A stretch of DNA of 64,000 bases from NCBI GenBank assembly GCA_944320135.1, contig CALUGI010000002.1, forward strand, positions 62,001 through 126,000. Direction: 5' to 3'. This document shows positions 29,100-38,011 of the stretch, piece by piece. Both the position numbers and the translations under genes were made by a program. The stretch comes from an uncultured Phocaeicola sp. (GTDB lineage Bacteria > Bacteroidota > Bacteroidia > Bacteroidales > Bacteroidaceae). Within the stretch, counting starts at the first letter, position 1, and each line of letters begins with the position of its first letter. The notes below the pieces were generated by a model. It had not been told where the DNA came from and did not search any database. It saw only the letters and a list, made by a program, of their open reading frames with translations.

Positions 29100-30188
29100 A
29101 TGAAGATTATGAAATTGTTTGACAAGACATTACCGATATTATTTGCGGGAGCTGCGGTCGCATTGCTCGGTTCGTGCAAGAACCAGGACTTCGACTTCCC
29201 GAACTACGAACGCTCTACGGTGTACTTCGCCTACCAGTATCCGGTGCGGACGCTCATCATGGGCGAGGACATCTTCGACACGTCGCTCGACAACCAGCAC
29301 AAGTGCCAGATACAGGCCACGGTGGGCGGGCTGCGCGGAAACGGCGGCACGATAGGAATCTCGTTCAAAGTAGACAACTCGCTCTGCGAAAACCTGTACT
29401 TTGAAGACGGAACGACTCGGGTCCAGGCAATGCCCGAAAGCCACTACACGCTTTCGTCTTACGACAAAATCTATCTGAACGGAAGCCTGCGGGGAGGCGT
29501 GGAAGTGCAGCTCACCGACGCGTTCTTTGCAGACCCGAACGCCATCAAGAACACCTATGTCATTCCGTTGGTGATGACGGGCGTAGAAAATGCCGACGGC
29601 ATTCTGACCGGAACGCCGTGGACGGAAGGCACAACCCCTCCGCGCTGCAACTCGACCCTGTGGGAGGTGCTCCCGATGGACTACGTGCTCTATTGCGTGA
29701 AGTACATCAACGAATGGGACGCTTCGTATCTGCGCCGTGGGAAAGACGTGATTACCAAACCCGACGGAACGAAGATAGAATATCTGCGCCAGGCCGAATA
29801 CGTGGAAGACGATGAGGTGTACGAACTCGCCACTGTAGACATGAATACGGTGAAAGGAACCTTGACGGTCGGCGGGCCGGACACTCCGACCGACGAGACC
29901 CGGACCGGAAACGAACAGAAGTGTGATGTGGTGCTGACATTCGACGACAAAGGCGAATGCACGATAACCCAAGACGCTTCCGCTTCGGGATATACGGTGA
30001 CCGGTACGGGCAAGTTCGTAGAAGACGGCGAAAAGGACAGCTGGGGCGACCAGGACCGCAATGCGCTGTATCTGGAATATACGGTGAAAAAGAGCGACGG
30101 AACCATTTATGTGACCACCGACACGCTGATTGTCCGCGATCGCGGCGTGGTGCTCGAAGAGTTCTCTCCCGTTTATAAAGAGGTTTAA
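29100..30188 (+). CDS. xusE: XusE-like surface glycan-binding lipoprotein (DUF1735)
   Basis: 362 residues from MKIMKLFDK; the longer in-frame start lies inside xusD and would hide the signal peptide. Lipobox GSCKNQDFDFPN. The N-terminal half (about 35-190, YERSTVYFAYQYPVRTLIMG) has the DUF1735 pattern of SusE-position glycan-binding proteins; the C-terminal half (VLYCVKYINEWDASYLRRG onward) looks like the DUF5627-type beta-rich domain that often follows it. It probably binds xylan on the surface next to the two SusC/D pairs. Binding is inferred from position and family. Confidence 0.85.
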   Translation: MKIMKLFDKTLPILFAGAAVALLGSCKNQDFDFPNYERSTVYFAYQYPVRTLIMGEDIFDTSLDNQHKCQIQATVGGLRGNGGTIGISFKVDNSLCENLYFEDGTTRVQAMPESHYTLSSYDKIYLNGSLRGGVEVQLTDAFFADPNAIKNTYVIPLVMTGVENADGILTGTPWTEGTTPPRCNSTLWEVLPMDYVLYCVKYINEWDASYLRRGKDVITKPDGTKIEYLRQAEYVEDDEVYELATVDMNTVKGTLTVGGPDTPTDETRTGNEQKCDVVLTFDDKGECTITQDASASGYTVTGTGKFVEDGEKDSWGDQDRNALYLEYTVKKSDGTIYVTTDTLIVRDRGVVLEEFSPVYKEV

Positions 30189-30208
30189 TCTTAAATTCAA
30201 ACAGAGAT

Positions 30209-32491
30209 ATGAAAACATATAACAGCAAATTCTTATGGATTGCGGCAGTTTCGTTGGCTTTCGCTTCGTGCGCGGACGATGAACTGCAGCCTTTCCAGGC
30301 AGAAGAGCCTGAAAACATACACCAGCTTGACTATCTGGACGCTTACGGGCCGTTGAAAAGCTATGTAGACCGCGCGGCCAATCCCGGCTTCAAGCTGGGA
30401 GTGGCAGTCGATGAAGCCGGATTCATCGACAAAGGGGTCGTGTACAGCATGGCAAGCTCGAACTTTGAAGACATTACTCCCGGAAACGCCATGAAGCACA
30501 GCTCCGTGGTGAATGCGGAGGGCGAGATGGAGTTTACCACCGTAAAGGAGCTTATCGAAACCGCAAAAGAAGCGGGAATGAGCATCTACGGGCATACCCT
30601 GTGCTGGCATTCCCAGCAACAGGCGGACTATCTGAACGGGCTGATTGCAGACAAGGTGCTGCCGGATGACCCTTCGGCAGAACCGGTAGAACCGATTGAG
30701 AAAGAGGTGGCCTCAATCGATTACACTCAATATACAAGCTATGACGAGACTCCGTTTAATAAAATAGATGGTTGGTTTGAGCCCGATATCATAAATGGCG
30801 TTTTGACCAGTGTCTCCGGCCCCGGCGACCAGAGACAATTCCTTGCTTTAAACGACATTCCCACAAAACAAGGAAATGATTATAGAGTAAAAATCCGCAT
30901 CAAAGGCAGTCCGGCACAAGGTGTCAACGTACAGTTTGGAAGCTGGGATCCGAATATGATGACGACAACTATGAACTTCACTACAGAATGGAGTGAAGTT
31001 GTATTGGATTTTAAAAATTGCATCAATACAGGAACTTCGAGTTTTTTCGTAATTCAGCCTTGGGATAATGAAGCAACAATCGAAGTGGAATGGATTAAGG
31101 TTTACAATGTAGTCACTCCTGAAACCGAAGACGTAGAACTTGAATCAGTCTGGAAAGAAGACTTTGAAGACGGAAACATCGACGGCTGGGGAGGCTGGGG
31201 AGGCAATAATCCGGCACGCAGCATTTCTGCACAAGGAGAAGGAGCTAACGGGACCGGATATGCCTTGAAAGTTTCTACATCTACGTCCGGAACTGCACAT
31301 AACGGTGCGCAAACTCAGTACAAATACAATTTTGCCAAAGAAACTACTTATCGTTTGAAGTTTAAGGTTAAAGGAAGCAGCACCGGAAAGGGAGAAATTG
31401 TTGCCCAGAATGACGGAGTGCCAAGTTATAGCAGCGACACTTTTGAAGCATTAACAGGTGAAAGAACGTTTGATATTACTACAGGATGGACAGACGTGGA
31501 AATGGACGTAACTATCACGGCAGGCGACCGCACCAATCTTCTGCTAAACACCGGTACGTATAGCGGCGACGTGTGGTTTGACGATTTTGAACTTTACGAG
31601 GTACATCCCGCAAACGTGGTAGAAATCCCCGAAGAGGAGAAGAAGGAACTCATCCGCGCCGCGCTTGAAAACTTCATCAAAGGAATGATGGAAGCCTGCG
31701 GAGGCTACGTCAAAGTGTGGGATGTGGTCAACGAACCGATGTCGGACGACAATCCTTCTGCGCTGAAGGGAGAGAAGTTTTCCAAAAGAGAATCAAATGA
31801 CCATTTCTACTGGCAAGACTATTTGGGAGAAGACTATGCGCGCTATGCCGTAGAGTATGCACGCAAGTACTTCAAGGAATTCGGAGGAAACGAAGAAGAA
31901 CTGCTTCTCTTCGTGAACGACTACAACCTCGAAGCCTCTTACAACAGCAATGCCAAGTGCGAAGGTCTGATTAACATGATTAAAAAATGGGAAAGCGACG
32001 GGGTGACCCGAATCGACGGAATCGGCACGCAGCTCCACGTCTCCTACTCCATCTCGCCGACGCAGCAGAAACGGAACGAAGAATGTATAGTGAAGATGTT
32101 CGAACTGCTGGCGGCTTCCAGAAAGAAGATAAAGATTTCAGAAATCGACTTGGGACTGACAGGCGCTGACGGCAAAGCGATTGTCTCCACCAACCCGCCG
32201 CTTATCCACCAGCTCGGCCAGGCGGAATACTACAACTTCATCATACGCAAGTATTTTGAAATCATTCCGGCCGAACAGCGTTACGGAATCACGCTCTGGA
32301 GCATGACCGACAGCCCCAACACCGAATATTCGTTCTGGCGCAAGGGAGAACCCATCGGCCTGTGGGATTTGAACTACAACCGCAAGCCTGCATACGCAGG
32401 ATTTGCCGAGGGTCTTGCCGGAAAGGACGCGCCTGTGCCGGAAGAGTATTCTTACCTTTTCACCGAAGAAGCGGCTGAAGGAGGGGAGTAA
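30209..32491 (+). CDS. xyn10C: Surface endo-xylanase GH10 with internal CBM insert, Xyn10C-like
   Basis: 760 residues; lipobox FASC followed by ADDE, consistent with surface export. The GH10 barrel starts at about residue 45, is interrupted after HTLCWHSQQQADYLNGL by an insert of about 300 residues (170-470) made of two CBM4/9-like beta-sandwiches, and resumes with the acid/base Glu509 (WDVVNEP) and nucleophile Glu645 (KISEIDLGL). This split-GH10 architecture is known from Xyn10C of Prevotella bryantii and xylanases of Bacteroides. It cleaves xylan outside the cell to feed the XusA-D transporters. The insert DNA (about 30720-31620) is visibly richer in A+T than the flanking GH10 halves. Confidence 0.95.
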   Translation: MKTYNSKFLWIAAVSLAFASCADDELQPFQAEEPENIHQLDYLDAYGPLKSYVDRAANPGFKLGVAVDEAGFIDKGVVYSMASSNFEDITPGNAMKHSSVVNAEGEMEFTTVKELIETAKEAGMSIYGHTLCWHSQQQADYLNGLIADKVLPDDPSAEPVEPIEKEVASIDYTQYTSYDETPFNKIDGWFEPDIINGVLTSVSGPGDQRQFLALNDIPTKQGNDYRVKIRIKGSPAQGVNVQFGSWDPNMMTTTMNFTTEWSEVVLDFKNCINTGTSSFFVIQPWDNEATIEVEWIKVYNVVTPETEDVELESVWKEDFEDGNIDGWGGWGGNNPARSISAQGEGANGTGYALKVSTSTSGTAHNGAQTQYKYNFAKETTYRLKFKVKGSSTGKGEIVAQNDGVPSYSSDTFEALTGERTFDITTGWTDVEMDVTITAGDRTNLLLNTGTYSGDVWFDDFELYEVHPANVVEIPEEEKKELIRAALENFIKGMMEACGGYVKVWDVVNEPMSDDNPSALKGEKFSKRESNDHFYWQDYLGEDYARYAVEYARKYFKEFGGNEEELLLFVNDYNLEASYNSNAKCEGLINMIKKWESDGVTRIDGIGTQLHVSYSISPTQQKRNEECIVKMFELLAASRKKIKISEIDLGLTGADGKAIVSTNPPLIHQLGQAEYYNFIIRKYFEIIPAEQRYGITLWSMTDSPNTEYSFWRKGEPIGLWDLNYNRKPAYAGFAEGLAGKDAPVPEEYSYLFTEEAAEGGE

Positions 32492-32503
32492 GCGAACGGA
32501 GAT

Positions 32504-32620
32504 TTGAACGTCCGCCCGGCGCGCCCGAAGGCAAAGGCCGGGGCGTTTGCAGGAAAAGGCCCCGGCAAATCCGGGAAAGGCGGGCGTTCATGCTCCACGG
32601 CGCGAACCATACAACTAAAT
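32504..32620. repeat. GC-rich intergenic segment
   Basis: Non-coding, between the GH10 and GH5 genes. It contains GCCGGGGC / GCCCCGGC that can pair around a 14-base loop, GCGTTTGCAGG (32543-32553, also at 34926 and inverted at 47414), CCGGGAAAGGCGGGCG (32571-32586; relatives at 52297 and 56815) and CTCCACGGCG (32593-32602; also at 52282). Confidence 0.55.
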
Positions 32621-32650
32621 TTTTCACTTACCACTAAAAAAAGAACATTT

Positions 32651-34693
32651 ATGAAACACTTTATTTATTGGATATTGTTTGCAGTTACGGCTTTCCTTCC
32701 TGCGGCATGTTCGGACGACCCCGTCGTTCAGCAGCCCATAGGGGAGGAAGGACAGCCGGGGACGGACGGCAGCGCCGAGGACGAAAGCGTCACGCTCGCC
32801 CGCCTGCACGTAGACGGCCGCCATCTGGTGGATGCCGAAGGGAACAAGGTCAATCTGCACGGGTTCGTGCAAACATTCAGCCCCTTCTTCAACGACAACC
32901 AATGGAGCGACTACAATGTGGAAGCCTGTTTGGAATACAATCAAGGCATGATAGACAAGATTCTTGAAGCCGGCTGGAAAGTCAACCTCATCCGCCAGCA
33001 CATGGACCCGTATTGGAGCTCTCCCGGCGAACCCAGCGAGAACGAGGCGCACTTGTACTACGATGAAGTGAAGTTCAAGAAGTATCTCGACGAAGTGTTT
33101 GTGCCGATGGCGGAATATGCCATCCGGAAAGGCTTCTACGTAATCATGCGTCCTCCCGGAGTATGCCCGCAGGTGATAGAGAAAGATGGCGACTATTACA
33201 ACTACCTGTTCCGCATCTGGGAAATCGTTTCCCAGCACGACAAGCTGAAAAACAACCCGTATGTGATGTTCGAACTGGCCAACGAACCTATCGAAATAAA
33301 GTATGAAGGCGGCCAAGGCAACGGTATGAGCGATGCAGACTTCAAGGCGCTCAAGGAATTCTTCCAGCCGATAGTAGACAAAATCCGCGAGAATGCCGAC
33401 AACATTCTGTGGGTGCCGGGCTTGTGCTGGCAGCAGCATTACCAGTATTTCCCGAACAATCGGATAAACGGCGGGGAAGCCGGAAACATCGGCTACGCCG
33501 TACACTGCTATCCGGGATGGTATGACAGCGACGGGTCAAGCCAGGGCATCAAAGGAGAAGGAGGCTATGAAAAATTCCAGAAGGAGTGGGACAAAAACGT
33601 AGGCCCTGCTGCAGAAATCGCCCCCATCGTAGTGACCGAGATTGACTGGGCCGACAAGAGCGTGTATCCGTACACGTTCGGCGACGGCATCACCGGAACG
33701 GCAGGAGCCGAAGGATTCGGAGCCAACTTCAAGCGTATCACCGACTTCGAGGGCAACGTAAGCTGGACGCTGTTCGCCGACCAAAAGTACATGGCACAGT
33801 TCAAGAACGAGCCGGGAATAGAGGGGCAATACACTTTCTTCAACGACCCGCAAGCCTGCTTGTGGCCGACCTACCATTGGTTTGAGGAATATGCCGCAGG
33901 AACTCCCGCCGCAGAAGCTACGGTAGACAGAATCGTCGTGTCGACCGATCCGGCTCTTGAAGGCGGCCTCACCCTCCAATTGGATGACGTGAATGCTACC
34001 GCCCAACTGGAAGTGGAAGCCGTTTATACAAATACAAAAAGAGAAGACGTGACTGCGCGAGCTACATTTACTTATACAACCGAGGGTATCGTCAAGATCA
34101 GCAACGACGGCAAGATAACAGCAACGGCTTCCGGAACAACCAATGTGACTGTGACTTACGACGACACGCACACCACTACATTTGTCGTGGTTGTGGGCGG
34201 AGCGACGGACCCCGGACCGGTATTGGACTATACGTTTGATTTCAATGATTTCAAGACAAATTTGTCAGGAAGCGGCGCTTCTTGGGATTATGAGACACTT
34301 ACTTTAAGCAATCCCGGAGAATGGGGAGTCAACGGATGGCAGTTCGATCAAGGATTCGATATAACACATTGGAAGTATGTCGTTGCAGAATTAACCGAAA
34401 TTCCGGACAATGCTATAAACCTTGCGATTATATGCCGCAGAACATCTGAATGGGGCATGTTGGCAGACGCTTATGGGAAATCTCATAAACAGGCTTTTTC
34501 GGGTAAGAAGATTGTTTATATAGGATTAGAAAATGGACTTATGAGCAATGCTTATGGGGAAGACCCGGTGGAAATGGATTTAAAGGATGTTGGCATTATA
34601 GGCATCCAAAATAATTCTACCACTTCTGGACTTACCGTTAAGCTCAAACGTGTTTATCTGACTAACGAATTGCCCGAAGGGGCTACCGAATAA
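32651..34693 (+). CDS. GH5-type surface xylanase with Ig-like and CBM-like modules
   Basis: 680 residues from the ATG at 32651 after an A-rich leader. Lipobox PAACSDD suggests a surface lipoprotein. Residues about 45-420 are a GH5 barrel: VNLHGFVQ, ELANEPIEIKY with the acid/base Glu, and IVVTEIDWADK with the nucleophile Glu. The family and neighbours suggest GH5 subfamily 21, known as xylanases at this position in Bacteroides xylan loci. A BIG2-like domain follows (about 430-520, DGKITATASGTTNVTV) and then a C-terminal beta-sandwich (about 525-680, TFDFNDFKTNLSGSG) that is probably a carbohydrate-binding module. The DNA of the last module is AT-richer than the rest. Subfamily assignment is tentative. 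Confidence 0.85.
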   Translation: MKHFIYWILFAVTAFLPAACSDDPVVQQPIGEEGQPGTDGSAEDESVTLARLHVDGRHLVDAEGNKVNLHGFVQTFSPFFNDNQWSDYNVEACLEYNQGMIDKILEAGWKVNLIRQHMDPYWSSPGEPSENEAHLYYDEVKFKKYLDEVFVPMAEYAIRKGFYVIMRPPGVCPQVIEKDGDYYNYLFRIWEIVSQHDKLKNNPYVMFELANEPIEIKYEGGQGNGMSDADFKALKEFFQPIVDKIRENADNILWVPGLCWQQHYQYFPNNRINGGEAGNIGYAVHCYPGWYDSDGSSQGIKGEGGYEKFQKEWDKNVGPAAEIAPIVVTEIDWADKSVYPYTFGDGITGTAGAEGFGANFKRITDFEGNVSWTLFADQKYMAQFKNEPGIEGQYTFFNDPQACLWPTYHWFEEYAAGTPAAEATVDRIVVSTDPALEGGLTLQLDDVNATAQLEVEAVYTNTKREDVTARATFTYTTEGIVKISNDGKITATASGTTNVTVTYDDTHTTTFVVVVGGATDPGPVLDYTFDFNDFKTNLSGSGASWDYETLTLSNPGEWGVNGWQFDQGFDITHWKYVVAELTEIPDNAINLAIICRRTSEWGMLADAYGKSHKQAFSGKKIVYIGLENGLMSNAYGEDPVEMDLKDVGIIGIQNNSTTSGLTVKLKRVYLTNELPEGATE

Positions 34694-34782
34694 GAAAGTT
34701 GTTGTTGACGAACATGATTTGTTAAGTTCATGGTATTAGCAGTAAAGAGTTAATGTTTTTAGGATTTTTACTGTCGCGATCG

Positions 34783-34826
34783 GCGGAGGGGGCGTTTCCT
34801 GTATAGCGTGCTCCTCCGCTTTTTTT
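34783..34826 (+). terminator. Rho-independent terminator of the xus operon
   Basis: GCGGAGG (34783-34789) pairs with CCTCCGC (34813-34819) followed by a run of seven T. It lies 90 bases after the GH5 stop. Confidence 0.7.
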
Positions 34827-34980
34827 GTGCCCGCCTCGCCGGAGCCTTCCGCCTGCGGCGTAAAGCCGTCCCGAATCCCGGCGGGCTTTGACATTTTCCG
34901 GGCGCGAACCGTGCGGAACGCGGCGGCGTTTGCAGGCACACGCGCAGGCTTTTCGCCGTTTTGTTTTGCCGCCAGCCGCG
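34827..34980. other. GC-rich intergenic segment
   Basis: Non-coding and strongly GC-rich between the terminator and the Rpn gene. It shares GCGTTTGCAGG (34926-34936) with 32543 and, inverted, with 47414. No gene is apparent. Confidence 0.5.
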
Positions 34981-34986
34981 TTTGCG

Positions 34987-34994
34987 TATATTTG
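34987..34994 (+). promoter_or_regulatory. Candidate -7 box of the Rpn-family gene
   Basis: TATATTTG (TAnnTTTG), 25 bases before the ATG at 35020. Confidence 0.55.
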
Positions 34995-35019
34995 CCCTTG
35001 AAACGCAAACCATTCCGCC

Positions 35020-35895
35020 ATGAGATACCTTGACCCCCGCGCCGACCTGACCTTCAAGAAGGTGTTCGGCGAGCATCCCGACCTGGTGAAAAGCCTGCTC
35101 AACGCCCTCCTTCCCTTCGAGACCCCGGAAGAGGAAATCGACGAGATAGAGTACCTTCCCGCCGAACTCGTCCCCGACACCCCGCTGAAGAAGAACAGCA
35201 TCGTGGACGTGCGCTGCCGCGACATGCTCGGCCGCCAGTTCATCGTGGAGATGCAGATGCTCTGGTCGCCCGCCTTCATGCAGCGGGTGCTCTTCAACGC
35301 CTCGAAAGCCTACGTGCGGCAGTTGGGCGGCAGCGTGCGCTACGAGCTTCTCCAGCCCGTCTACTCACTCAACCTGCTGAACGACGTGTTCGCCCCCGAC
35401 CTGCCGGACTACTACCACGACTACCGCATCGTGCGCATGGAGCACACGGAGAAGGTAATCGAGGGCCTGCGGTTCATTTTCGTGGAGCTTCCCAAGTTCA
35501 CTCCCTCCACCTTCAGCCACAAGAAGATGCACGTGCTCTGGCTCCGCTACCTGACGGAAATCAACGAGAGCACGCGCCGCGTTTCGGACGACCTTCTCGA
35601 AAATCCCGAAATCCGCAAGGCCGTCACTCAGATTGAGGAATCCGCCTTCAGCGACGCCCAGCTTCTCGGCTACGACAGCTTCTGGGATGCCGTGAGGGTG
35701 GAGAACACCCTCGTGAACGACGCGATGCGCAAAGGGCTTGCGGAGGGCATAGAACAAGGAATGAAGCAAGGAATAGAACAAGGGATGAAGCAAGGAATCC
35801 TGCAAACGGCACGCAACATGAAGGACAAAGGAATCCCGGCAGACATCATATCGCAATGCACCGGGCTTGCTCCTGACATAATAAAAGGCTTATAG
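35020..35895 (+). CDS. Rpn-family PD-(D/E)XK nuclease / putative transposase
   Basis: 291 residues. The start MRYLDPRADLTFKKVFGEHPD is the hallmark of the Rpn/PDDEXK_2 family, proteins that promote recombination; the nuclease core shows Asp in NSIVDVRCRD and the E-x-Q in FIVEMQMLW typical for this group. The tail has two copies of IEQGMKQG encoded by a 24-bp tandem repeat. No terminal inverted repeats or target duplications are apparent, so it is not a classical insertion sequence. The gene is much more GC-rich than the neighbouring xylan genes and stands alone between two xylan transcription units, suggesting independent acquisition. Confidence 0.9.
   Translation: MRYLDPRADLTFKKVFGEHPDLVKSLLNALLPFETPEEEIDEIEYLPAELVPDTPLKKNSIVDVRCRDMLGRQFIVEMQMLWSPAFMQRVLFNASKAYVRQLGGSVRYELLQPVYSLNLLNDVFAPDLPDYYHDYRIVRMEHTEKVIEGLRFIFVELPKFTPSTFSHKKMHVLWLRYLTEINESTRRVSDDLLENPEIRKAVTQIEESAFSDAQLLGYDSFWDAVRVENTLVNDAMRKGLAEGIEQGMKQGIEQGMKQGILQTARNMKDKGIPADIISQCTGLAPDIIKGL
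35749..35796 (+). repeat. 24-bp tandem repeat inside the Rpn gene
   Basis: Two copies (35749-35772, 35773-35796) that differ at a single base encode IEQGMKQG twice. Unit number could change by slippage without breaking the frame. Confidence 0.85.
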
Positions 35896-35905
35896 GGGAA
35901 AAAAT

Positions 35906-35944
35906 AAGGTGTGCCGGAAACTCCAGCGGAGCCCGGCACACCTT
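35906..35944. terminator. Bidirectional terminator between Rpn and GH43 genes
   Basis: AAGGTGTGCCGG and CCGGCACACCTT form a perfect 12-bp stem with a 15-base loop between convergent genes. Confidence 0.8.
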
Positions 35945-35980
35945 CTCAATTTATCAAATAAAAACATTATGAAGCCATAC

Positions 35981-37696
35981 TCATTGGGCTGAGGGAACGG
36001 CATCGTTGGCTGTAGTGGCGTAAAGCCCTATCATATTGCCGGTGAATCCTCCGGCCACGTTCGTTGAAAGGATATCGCCTGAAACGGTTCCTCCCACGTT
36101 CTCGAAGCTCTTTCCGTCCAACGAATAGCTGAATGTATATTCATCGCCCGCCGCTTTCACTTGCAGCTGTACCGGTCTGTCGGCATCTATCGGAGCGGAA
36201 GCCACGACAGACGAAGCGCCTTTCTCCGTGCGCTGCAGCACCACACAATCTTTGTCGCCTTGCTTGGTTATTCCGAACACGTAGTTGAACGCTTCGCTCT
36301 GGTAGCATACGATTCCTGCCAGCTCCTTTTCCGAACGGGCCGCGTAGCTGAGCGTGGTTGTAGCCGTAAAGTTGAGATGCTGCTGGCGGTAGAACAGCGT
36401 AGACGTGGGGGCAACGGCTTTGATGTTCACCTCATAGGGCTTGATTTCCAATCCCTTTTCCGTGGTCGAGGCGAAGCCTTCGCGCGCGCCTCTCACCCCT
36501 ACCCAACGATAGTCCAACGGCGATGAGGCGAAACTGTCGAAGAACGTAAAGTTTCCGTTCGGAAGGAAACCGTCTTTTCCCGTCAGGTTGGTCACTCCCT
36601 GCGGCATCTTCAATTTGGCTTTCAGCGGCTCCAGTCCGCCTTCAAACACGGGGAATGTCCCGCTCCAGTCGACCGGAAGAATATAGGTCTCGCGTCCGGT
36701 GGTCACTCTGTCCGCTTCGTTCGGACGGATGGCAAGGAACACTCCGTAATACTTCCCGTCCGGTCCCTCCACGAGGTCGGCATGTCCGGCCCAGTCCACC
36801 TTGTCGGGACGGTCTGCCGGAAGGTGGCGCTGAGAAAGAATCGGATTCTCAGGCGCAGGCTTGAACGGGCCCGTAGGCTTGTCGCCGATAAAAATCACTT
36901 CGCTGTGCCACCCTCCTGTTCCGCCTTCCGCACACATCAGATAATACTTTCCGTTTTTCTTGTAGAGATGGGGAGCTTCAATCCAGATGGGCTTCTTCGA
37001 CAGGTCTACTCCGCCGTTGACAATCACCTTGTCCGTGCCGGGGATTACCTGGTCTTTCTCCACGTCATATTCCCACACCTTGATTACGCGGTGCCCTTCG
37101 TAAAGCGCTTTCTTGGGCGCGTCGTTATGCACTATGTACGCTTTGCCGTTGTCATCGAAAAAGATGGAGGGGTCGATTCCTTCAAAGTTCAGCTTGATGG
37201 GGTCTCCCCAGCCTTCCTTCGGATTTTTTGTCTTTACAATCATGTTTCCGATTCCGCCTGCAAACTGGGTCGTAATCATATAAAACGTGTCGTTGTTCGG
37301 ATTGTATCGGATAACCGGCGCATAGATTCCCGCACTGATGCCCGTATCTTCCACCTTCAGCTGCGACGGACGGTCGAGCACATGGCCGATCTGCTTCCAG
37401 TTGACCAAGTCGTTCGAATGGAAGATAGGCACCCCCGGATTGATGGCGAACGAAGAGCAGACTAAATAATAGTCGCTGCCCTTCTTGCAGATGCTGGGGT
37501 CGGGATAACAGCCTTGCAGTATGGGACTGTAAAACTCGTCCGCCTGAAGCGGATTCTTTTTGTAGATTTCATCGTCGCCCGTGTAGGTAAAGTTGCTGAA
37601 CACGGGCTTTCCGGGAATCGGCGCATCTGCCCCGGAGCACGAGAACGCAAGCAGGCCAAGCGCGGCAAGCGCGAAAACATTGAGTCGTTTGTTCAT
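35981..37696 (-). CDS. GH43 beta-xylosidase/arabinofuranosidase lipoprotein
   Basis: 571 residues. Lipobox LLAFSC followed by SGAD, without the strong acidic run of the surface enzymes, so probably periplasmic and membrane-anchored. GH43 triad: Asp in GCYPDPSICKKG, Asp in FEGIDPSIFFDDNG, Glu in IWIEAPHLYKKNG. The C-terminal part (about 375-560, FFDSFASSPLDYRWVGVRG) is the beta-sandwich typical of two-domain GH43 xylosidases. It is transcribed divergently from the second GH43 operon and ends against the Rpn gene. Specificity (xylose versus arabinose) is not decided by sequence. Confidence 0.93.
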   Translation of the reverse strand: MNKRLNVFALAALGLLAFSCSGADAPIPGKPVFSNFTYTGDDEIYKKNPLQADEFYSPILQGCYPDPSICKKGSDYYLVCSSFAINPGVPIFHSNDLVNWKQIGHVLDRPSQLKVEDTGISAGIYAPVIRYNPNNDTFYMITTQFAGGIGNMIVKTKNPKEGWGDPIKLNFEGIDPSIFFDDNGKAYIVHNDAPKKALYEGHRVIKVWEYDVEKDQVIPGTDKVIVNGGVDLSKKPIWIEAPHLYKKNGKYYLMCAEGGTGGWHSEVIFIGDKPTGPFKPAPENPILSQRHLPADRPDKVDWAGHADLVEGPDGKYYGVFLAIRPNEADRVTTGRETYILPVDWSGTFPVFEGGLEPLKAKLKMPQGVTNLTGKDGFLPNGNFTFFDSFASSPLDYRWVGVRGAREGFASTTEKGLEIKPYEVNIKAVAPTSTLFYRQQHLNFTATTTLSYAARSEKELAGIVCYQSEAFNYVFGITKQGDKDCVVLQRTEKGASSVVASAPIDADRPVQLQVKAAGDEYTFSYSLDGKSFENVGGTVSGDILSTNVAGGFTGNMIGLYATTANDAVPSAQ

Positions 37697-37754
37697 GGTT
37701 CAATTTGATTTTAAATAAAAAATGATGTGTATGAATGTAAAACGTGTCTGGGAG

Positions 37755-37762
37755 CAAAATTA
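37755..37762 (-). promoter_or_regulatory. Candidate -7 box of the minus-strand GH43 gene
   Basis: Minus strand TAATTTTG, 59 bases upstream of the ATG at 37696. Confidence 0.5.
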
Positions 37763-37953
37763 AGGAATCGTCGGCAAAAGGGGAGACGCTTATGTATCCA
37801 ATTCATTCACTCCCGTTAAACGGACTGACAAAATCCCGCGCATATCCACATAGAAAGCCCGGACAGAAACGTACCCGACGCGACGGCCTCAAAATGCAAC
37901 ATGACGCATTTCAACAATAAAAATGTACGTTTTGAAACAGCATGAATGGGAAA

Positions 37954-37959
37954 TGTAAC
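37954..37959 (+). promoter_or_regulatory. Candidate operator TGTAAC (GH43 operon)
   Basis: GGAAATGTAACATAAA; the core ends 52 bases before the -7 box at 38012, nearly the same distance as in the xus promoter (53). The 37763-38148 gap contains no gene; its right part (38040-38115) is again GC-rich with ACGCGCGGGCGTT. Confidence 0.4.
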
Positions 37960-38011
37960 ATAAAAAGACAACCATGTATCGCGCACGCTTGGCATTCCGA
38001 TGCAATGTCGC

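Noticed and set aside
35020..35895. Rpn-type gene as a complete insertion sequence
   Set aside because: No terminal inverted repeats or target-site duplication could be seen, and the gene has ordinary promoter and terminator elements.
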